This document shows positions 58,701-64,000 of a stretch of DNA of 64,000 bases, one piece after another. The notes under the pieces are model-generated. The model saw only the letters and a program-made list of their open reading frames with translations, had not been told where the DNA came from and made no database searches. The DNA comes from RUG760 sp045642205 (lineage in GTDB: Bacteria > Bacillota > Clostridia > Lachnospirales > Bianqueaceae), in the NCBI GenBank assembly GCA_045642205.1, contig JAZUIK010000116.1:1-64000 (forward strand), given 5' to 3'. Both the position numbers and the translations under genes were made by a program. The stretch's first letter is position 1; each line of letters starts with the position of its first letter.

Positions 58701-59252
58701 ATGAAGAAAGTATGTATCTTTTTTGCTGACGGGCTGGAAGAGTGTGAAGGCCTCATCACTGTCGATCTGCTGCGCCGTGCCGAGATCGATGTGACCATCG
58801 CTTCTATCTCCGATTCTCTCAGTGTCACCTCTTCTCATAATATCACCATTCAGGCTGATGCTCTGGCTAAGGACCTGAACATGAATGACTTCGATATGAT
58901 CATCCTTCCCGGTGGTCTGGGCGGTACCAACAACCTCGCCAAGTGCTCTCTGGTTACCGATACCTGCAAGGCTTTTGCCAAGGATACTTCCAAGAAGATC
59001 GCTGCTATCTGCGCAGCCCCCAGCATCCTGGGTGACCTTGGTCTTCTGGAAGGAAAGTCTGCTACCTGTTACCCCGGCTGGGAAGATCATTTGAAGGGTG
59101 CTGATGTCACCGGTTATCCCACCTGTATCGATGGCAATATCATCACCGGAAAAGGCATGGGTGTTACCATTCCTTTTGCTCTTCGTATCATCGATCAGCT
59201 GATCGGTCCTGCCGTTGCCGCTAAGGTCGCAGGTCAGATCCAGTATAGCTGA
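58701..59252 (+). CDS. DJ-1/PfpI family protein
   Basis: A 183-residue DJ-1-like protein. KKVCIFFADGLEECE with conserved Glu13, and IAAICAAPSIL with nucleophile Cys104. This group (YajL, ThiJ) handles glycation or acts as a chaperone/amidase. AAAGGAG precedes the ATG. The next hairpin ends the transcript. Confidence 0.92.
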   Translation: MKKVCIFFADGLEECEGLITVDLLRRAEIDVTIASISDSLSVTSSHNITIQADALAKDLNMNDFDMIILPGGLGGTNNLAKCSLVTDTCKAFAKDTSKKIAAICAAPSILGDLGLLEGKSATCYPGWEDHLKGADVTGYPTCIDGNIITGKGMGVTIPFALRIIDQLIGPAVAAKVAGQIQYS

Positions 59253-59278
59253 TCCTTCATCAACTGAACCATTCACTG

Positions 59279-59306
59279 CGGCGGAGATCTTCTCTCTCCG
59301 CCGTTT
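59279..59306 (+). terminator. Terminator after the DJ-1 gene
   Basis: CGGCGGAGA / TCTCCGCCG, 9-bp perfect stem, then TTTCATTTCTT. Confidence 0.7.
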
Positions 59307-59365
59307 CATTTCTTAAAATATACGTTCGATCCACTATCGATCAAATATACCACTAGGAGTCTCGT

Positions 59366-60700
59366 ATGAATTCTGAAATCACTTTAGCTCTTCAGGAGTC
59401 CTTCAAGGAATCCTTCCTTGCTGATCGCGCCAATCGTATTGCCATGGATGCTGTTACCTCCATGGGTGTCAATGCCGCTGCCAGAAATCCGGAAGCCTTC
59501 CGCACTGACCTTCACCAGTTTTCTCTGAAGCTGGATCAGGGAGAGATCACCAATCAGCAGCGCTCCGGTCGCTGCTGGATGTTCGCTTCTCTGAACACCA
59601 TGCGTTTTCGCATCATGAAGAAACTGAATCTGGATACCTTCGAACTTTCCGAAAACTACACGCTTTTCTATGACAAGCTGGAAAAGGCAAATTATTTCCT
59701 GGAGAGCATTCTGGAGACCATGGATGAGCCCACCTCTTCCCGTCTGATGGCCTGGCTCCTTTCCGGTCCTCTGTCCGATGGCGGTCAGTGGGATATGATC
59801 TGCGGATTGATCGACAAATACGGTGTTGTCCCAAAGGCTGCCTATCCGGAGACCTACAATTCCGCCAGCACCGGTGAGATGACCTCTGTCATGACCGAAA
59901 AGCTCCGTGAATTTGCCTGCATCCTCCGCAAGGAAAAAGCAGCCGGTGCAGACGCTGCTACTCTTGGTGCCATGAAAGAAAAGATGATGCAGACTATCTA
60001 CAATATTCTCTGTACCTGCCTTGGTGTTCCCCCGACCAGTGTCGATCTGGAGGTTCGTGATAAGGATGGCAACTTTATCTCCGATTACGGTCTGACACCT
60101 CAGGAATTCTTCAAAAAATATGTGGATATGGATCTGAAGGATTTTGTCAGCGTCATCAATGCACCTACCGCCGACAAACCCTATTATCACAGCTATACCA
60201 TCCAGTACCTGGGCAGCGTCAAGGAAGGACGTCCCATCAAGCATGTCAACCTTCCCATCGAGGAACTCAAAAAAGCCGCTATCGCTCAGATGCAGGATGG
60301 TTATCCTGTCTGGTTCGGCTGCGACGTCGGTAAGAATTCCGTCCGTGAACAGGGTCTCATGTCCATGAGTGTCTACAATAAGGAAGATCTGCTGGATACC
60401 ACCTTCACCATGACCAAAGCAGAGCGTCTGGATTACGGCCAGAGCCTCATGACCCACGCCATGGTCTTCCAGGGTGTCAACCTGGATGAGAATGGCAAGC
60501 CCAATCGCTGGAGAGTCGAAAACAGCTGGGGTAAAGATGCCGGTAAAGATGGTTATTACGTTATGACCGATGACTGGTTCGATGAATATATGTACCAGAT
60601 CGTCGTCGATATCAAATATCTGAGCGAGGAAGCTAAGAAAGCATACGCAGAAGATCCCATCGTTCTTGCTCCCTGGGATCCTATGGGTTCTCTTGCTTAA
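59366..60700 (+). CDS. pepC: Aminopeptidase C (bleomycin hydrolase family)
   Basis: A 444-residue C1-family cysteine aminopeptidase, cytoplasmic. Catalytic Cys70 in QQRSGRCWMFASLNTMR, His in LMTHAMVFQG, and Asn in WRVENSWGKDAGKDGYYVMTDDWF. Family enzymes form hexamers and trim peptides; together with pepT it suggests peptide use. Start has AGGAG. The PHP phosphatase follows ten bases later in the same operon. Confidence 0.96.
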   Translation: MNSEITLALQESFKESFLADRANRIAMDAVTSMGVNAAARNPEAFRTDLHQFSLKLDQGEITNQQRSGRCWMFASLNTMRFRIMKKLNLDTFELSENYTLFYDKLEKANYFLESILETMDEPTSSRLMAWLLSGPLSDGGQWDMICGLIDKYGVVPKAAYPETYNSASTGEMTSVMTEKLREFACILRKEKAAGADAATLGAMKEKMMQTIYNILCTCLGVPPTSVDLEVRDKDGNFISDYGLTPQEFFKKYVDMDLKDFVSVINAPTADKPYYHSYTIQYLGSVKEGRPIKHVNLPIEELKKAAIAQMQDGYPVWFGCDVGKNSVREQGLMSMSVYNKEDLLDTTFTMTKAERLDYGQSLMTHAMVFQGVNLDENGKPNRWRVENSWGKDAGKDGYYVMTDDWFDEYMYQIVVDIKYLSEEAKKAYAEDPIVLAPWDPMGSLA

Positions 60701-60710
60701 AGGAGTTCCA

Positions 60711-61508
60711 ATGGAAGTCAAACATATCGTTAATGGGCAGATGCTCGGCAACTACCATACACATACGACCCTTTGTCACCATGCCGAAGGGGAAATGGAA
60801 GCCTACGTAGAGAGGGCGATCCTTCATGGTCTCAAGGAACTGGGCTTTTCCGACCATGTTCCCATGCCCTTTGTTTCCAGACCTTCTCATCGCTCCAACT
60901 TCCGTATGGATATGAAGGAAACCGAGCAGTATGTTACCCGTGTCCTGGACCTGAAAAAGGCATATCAGAGCGATATCACACTGTATCTGGGTTACGAAGC
61001 CGAGTACTATCCCAAGGAATTTGAGGCGATGATCTCCCATCTGACCCAGTATCCTATCGACTATCTGATCTTAGGCCAGCACTTCATCGGCAATGAATAC
61101 GATGACACCTATTCCGGTGGTCCTGAGTACAGTGCGATGCAGCGCTATGTCGATCAGGTCTGCACAGCTATGTCTACCGGTGTCTATTCCTATTTTGCCC
61201 ATCCGGACCTGCCCTCTTATCAGGGAGAGCATTACGATGAGCTTGCCAGAAAACTGATCCGACAGGCAAAGGCGACTAATACCCCTCTGGAATATAATCT
61301 TCTGGGCATGGCTACCCATCGGTTCTATCCGCATCCGCGTTTCTGGGAACTGGTAAAGGAAGAAGGTGCTTCCGTCGTTGTAGGCTGTGATGCGCATCAG
61401 GTAGAGGCAGTGGCCAATCCGGCTGTTCTTTCTCAGTGCTTTAAGAATCTTGATTCCTTTGGTCTCGTTCCTTTGGAGACCATTACCTTGAAAAAAGTAT
61501 CGATCTGA
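60711..61508 (+). CDS. PHP-domain phosphatase, histidinol-phosphatase (HisK/HisJ) type
   Basis: A 265-residue PHP metallophosphatase: LGNYHTHTTLCHHAEG, ELGFSDHVPMPF, GYEAEYYP, ILGQHFIG, FAHPDLPSY and VVGCDAHQVEAV provide the metal-binding His, Asp and Glu set. The HTHT-C-HA-G spacing is that of HisJ-type histidinol-phosphatases, though no other his genes are near. ATG 60711 has AAGGAG; a longer frame from upstream lacks one. Confidence 0.85.
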   Translation: MEVKHIVNGQMLGNYHTHTTLCHHAEGEMEAYVERAILHGLKELGFSDHVPMPFVSRPSHRSNFRMDMKETEQYVTRVLDLKKAYQSDITLYLGYEAEYYPKEFEAMISHLTQYPIDYLILGQHFIGNEYDDTYSGGPEYSAMQRYVDQVCTAMSTGVYSYFAHPDLPSYQGEHYDELARKLIRQAKATNTPLEYNLLGMATHRFYPHPRFWELVKEEGASVVVGCDAHQVEAVANPAVLSQCFKNLDSFGLVPLETITLKKVSI

Positions 61509-61555
61509 TACAGATCCTTTCTTTCCAACGTTTTCTGATCTGACTTTTCTGACTA

Positions 61556-63544
61556 ATGAACAAAAAGTACAATATCGGCATCCTCGCCCATGTAGATGCC
61601 GGCAAGACCTCCCTCACCGAGCAGCTTTTGCTTCGCTGCGGTGAGATCCGCAAACTGGGAAGCGTCGATGAAGGCACCGCTGTCAGCGACTTCATGGATG
61701 TAGAGAGGCGCCGTGGAATCTCTGTTCGCAATGCCTGCCTTTCCATGCTGTATAAGGATTGCGATATCCATCTGATCGATACGCCCGGTCATGTGGATTT
61801 CTCCGGTGAGGTAGTTCGCTCTCTGCGTGCCATCGATGGCGTTGTCCTGGTGATCTCTGCTGCCGAAGGTGTGCAGGCCCAGACCATCTCTCTTTTCCAT
61901 ATTTTATCTCAGATGCATATTCCGGTACTGCTCACGGTCAATAAGATCGATCGTACCGGTTTCAATGAGGAGGCACTCCTCTCCTCGATCCGTAAGGAAC
62001 TGACACCCCATATTGCTGTCCTTCAGGAGGTAGCAAACGCCGGTACGGATGACGCCGAGATCTATCCCCGTGATTTTTCCGATCCGGATAATCTTTCTGA
62101 CCTGTTCCAGGCTCTGGCTGAGGTCGATGAGGAGACGGAAGAAGCCTTTCTTATGGAGGAAGCACTGACTTTTGAGCAGCTTCAAGATACATTGCACCAT
62201 TGTGCTACCTCCGGAAAGATCTATCCCCTGATCTATTCCTGTGCCAAGACCGGTAAAGGAATCGAAGGGGTTCTGGATCACATCCTCACCTGCCTTCCTG
62301 ATTCCACCTACCGTGAGACAAAGTCCCTTTCCGGTATCGTCTTTCAGGTCCGCCACGAAAAGGGTCTGGGCAAAGCTGCCTATGTCCGTCTCTTCAGCGG
62401 CTGTCTTTCCGCCAGAGACTCGGTTCCTCTTCTGTCTCAGGCACCGGAGGATTATGAAAAGATTACCCAGATCAAAAAAGTCCAGGGAAGCCGTGTTTCC
62501 GATGAACCGACGATCGAAGCCGGTGATATCGCTGCTGTCTATGGTCTCAAATCCGTTAAGACCGGCGATGTAATCTTCCAGGGAGAGACAATGCCCGCGT
62601 TTCTTTCCGAATTTCAATCGGATCTGGCGCAGCCTCTTCTCCTGACCAAGGTCACGCCTTTGAAGATAGAACAGGAAACCCAGCTGGATGAAGCCCTCAC
62701 CGAGCTTTCCGATGAAGATCCTTTCCTTCACTACGAACAGAATCTCCGCACCCATGAGATGCACCTGCATATTATGGGTGAGATCCAGATCGAGATCCTA
62801 AGAGAGATCTTAGAGACCCGCTTTGGCCTTCAGACAGAATTTTCCCGTCCCAGGGTCATCTACAAAGAGACCGCAGGAAAAGCAGCCATCGGCCATGAGG
62901 CCTATACCATGCCCAAGCCCTGTTGGGCGATCCTGGATATCAAGATCGAACCGCTTCCTCCCGGATCCGGACTGCAATATGCTTCCGTGGTCCACGAGAG
63001 TGAACTGGCGATCCGTTATCAGAATCATGTAGAGACCAGCGTCAAGAAAACCCTGAAGCAGGGCATCTACGGCTGGGAGGTTACTGATGCCAAGGTCACT
63101 TTGATGGCAGGCAACTCTCACCAGTGGCACACCCACCCGCTGGATTTCTTTATCGCTGCTCCCATCGCTGTCCTTCGGGCTCTTCGGGATTCCGATCCCG
63201 TTCTTCTGGAACCCTATATGAAATTAAAGCTCACTGCCGATGAAAGCCTCCTTGGAAAGATCAGCGGCCAGATCCTGAAAATGCGCGGCACCTTTGATAC
63301 TCCGACCATGGAGAATGGTCGTTTCACCATGGAAGCTGTCGCTCCCTTAAAGGATTGCATGGAATATCCTGTCACCTTCCGCTCCTTAACCTCCGGCAAA
63401 GGTCTCATCAACATGGAACTGGATTCCTATCGTCCCTGTGAGAGTGGTTTCCTGGAGACTATGGAACGTCAGGGTGTCGATCCTCTGGACAAACCCAAGT
63501 GGATCCTTTCCTGTCGTGGTGCCATGGATGGTGAGCGCTGGTAA
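61556..63544 (+). CDS. TetM/TetW-type ribosome-protection-like GTPase
   Basis: A 662-residue EF-G-like translation GTPase. G1 GILAHVDAGKTSLTEQLL, G3 LIDTPGHVDFSGEVVRSL, G4 TVNKIDRTGF; domain II, then domains III-V, including LGKA-like YASVVHESELAIRYQNHVETSVKKTLKQGIYGWEVTDAKVTL, the Tet(M) hallmark region. It differs widely from mobile Tet(M)/(O)/(W) and carries a housekeeping-like context, so it may be a native paralogue of uncertain resistance value. No ribosome binding site is visible before ATG 61556. Confidence 0.88.
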   Translation: MNKKYNIGILAHVDAGKTSLTEQLLLRCGEIRKLGSVDEGTAVSDFMDVERRRGISVRNACLSMLYKDCDIHLIDTPGHVDFSGEVVRSLRAIDGVVLVISAAEGVQAQTISLFHILSQMHIPVLLTVNKIDRTGFNEEALLSSIRKELTPHIAVLQEVANAGTDDAEIYPRDFSDPDNLSDLFQALAEVDEETEEAFLMEEALTFEQLQDTLHHCATSGKIYPLIYSCAKTGKGIEGVLDHILTCLPDSTYRETKSLSGIVFQVRHEKGLGKAAYVRLFSGCLSARDSVPLLSQAPEDYEKITQIKKVQGSRVSDEPTIEAGDIAAVYGLKSVKTGDVIFQGETMPAFLSEFQSDLAQPLLLTKVTPLKIEQETQLDEALTELSDEDPFLHYEQNLRTHEMHLHIMGEIQIEILREILETRFGLQTEFSRPRVIYKETAGKAAIGHEAYTMPKPCWAILDIKIEPLPPGSGLQYASVVHESELAIRYQNHVETSVKKTLKQGIYGWEVTDAKVTLMAGNSHQWHTHPLDFFIAAPIAVLRALRDSDPVLLEPYMKLKLTADESLLGKISGQILKMRGTFDTPTMENGRFTMEAVAPLKDCMEYPVTFRSLTSGKGLINMELDSYRPCESGFLETMERQGVDPLDKPKWILSCRGAMDGERW

Positions 63545-63575
63545 TCCATATATCGACATCATCGTTTTTCTATAC

Positions 63576-63613
63576 AAGAAGACCTGTCTGGTTTCGCCCA
63601 GACAGGTCTTCTT
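63576..63613. terminator. Terminator between the TetM-like gene and the end gene
   Basis: AAGAAGACCTGTCTGG / CCAGACAGGTCTTCTT, 16-bp perfect stem with loop TTTCGC, then ATTTTTC. Serves both convergent genes. Confidence 0.9.
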
Positions 63614-63648
63614 ATTTTTCTTTCTATATTTCAGAATATCCCTAAAGA

Positions 63649-64000
63649 TTATTCCATTCCCTCAGGAGTTTCAGGCTCGGCAGGTGCTTCAACGACAGGG
63701 ATAGGATTGGTCGTCGTCTGATCTACACTCGGAGCTTCTGCAGCACTCGGTGCGGGCGTAGCAGGTGCTTCCGTGGCAGGAGCCATCGGAGGTACCGCAT
63801 AACCCATGTTCTGAGGCTGCTGATACTGCGGATAGGAAGGTGCCTGGTAATTCGGCATACCGGGATTAGGCATATAGGGTGCCTGAGGCTGAGCCTGGGG
63901 CATTCCTCCCTGCGGATACATCGGATAGGGGGTAGCCATAGGCTGTACCTGCTGCGGTTGCTGAGGCTGATTGTACATATCGTAGGTGCCGTAGGGTTTC
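63649..64000 (-). CDS. Partial protein with Pro/Gln-rich tail
   Basis: The C-terminal 116 or so residues of a gene whose start is outside the window; the frame stays open through position 64000 (KPYGTYDMYNQ), so the Met at 63978 is probably internal. The sequence is low complexity: PQQPQQVQPMATPYPMYPQGGMPQAQ with many Pro, Gln, Tyr and Met, then Ala/Pro/Glu. It is likely a disordered tail of a membrane or envelope-associated protein. Family unknown. Confidence 0.6.
   Translation of the reverse strand, partial: KPYGTYDMYNQPQQPQQVQPMATPYPMYPQGGMPQAQPQAPYMPNPGMPNYQAPSYPQYQQPQNMGYAVPPMAPATEAPATPAPSAAEAPSVDQTTTNPIPVVEAPAEPETPEGME

Noticed and set aside
59384..60751. A 455-codon open frame on the minus strand
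   Set aside because: Mirror of pepC, no start signal and no family features.
61556..63544. Acquired tetracycline resistance gene
   Set aside because: No mobile element, attenuator leader or near identity to known tet alleles was seen, so it is called only TetM-like.

Overview
The window reads as chromosome of a low-to-medium GC anaerobic Firmicute, most likely a gut Clostridia of the Lachnospiraceae type. The evidence is strong AGGAGG ribosome binding sites, an HPr kinase, the rpsF-ssb-rpsR operon order, a PFK with the TIDLD active-site variant, AraC-GH39 fusions, many FeS/flavin enzymes, and no respiratory chain genes. No phage, insertion sequence, integrase or CRISPR array was seen. The species assignment is inference.

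Layout. 1-1900: end of hprK, an Mrp-type P-loop ATPase, tRNA-Glu and tRNA-Cys. 1965-9525: pepT, two paralogous MATE exporters, a polar amino acid ABC importer and an SpoU rRNA methyltransferase. 9691-10773: rpsR-ssb-rpsF. 11016-30113 (all minus strand) is the most interesting part, a catabolic island. It holds a ribose-type ABC importer, two Gfo/Idh/MocA oxidoreductases, two xylose-isomerase-fold enzymes, a small DUF6379-like protein, a three-gene flavin/FeS redox module, a flavodoxin-type reductase, an AraC-GH39 regulator and a DUF4838 protein. Three adjacent genes (17998-20519) have the subunit make-up of a bacterial C-glycoside deglycosylation system: an oxidoreductase plus alpha and beta C-deglycosidase subunits, as in DgpA/DgpB/DgpC and CarB/CarC. 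30586-40722: housekeeping genes pfkA, dnaE, prfB and secA. 40902-46992: Sel1 membrane protein, CYTH protein, QueG-like protein, lipoprotein, serine hydrolase, acidic repeat protein and RidA. 47195-53001: HAD hydrolase, RpiR regulator divergent from a second flavodoxin-type reductase, YbjQ protein and a large GH106-like glycosidase, which may form a second small carbohydrate locus. 53241-57663: tRNA-Ala, a standalone E2-type acyltransferase fold protein without its catalytic residues, and a degenerate GHKL/LytTR pair, then membrane proteins. 57818-63544: GDPD, DJ-1/PfpI protein, PepC, PHP phosphatase and a TetM-like translation GTPase. The window ends in the Pro/Gln-rich tail of an unidentified protein.

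How the genes may work together. In the island, the ABC importer would bring in a glycoside. A Gfo/Idh/MocA enzyme would oxidise the sugar to a 3-keto form, the metal-dependent deglycosidase would eliminate the aglycone, and the second isomerase/oxidoreductase pair would process the released keto-sugar. The NuoF-like, NuoG/GltD-like and fumarate-reductase-like proteins could pass NAD(P)H electrons to an organic acceptor, possibly the aglycone. Family assignments come from recognisable motifs; substrate and electron acceptor are inference.
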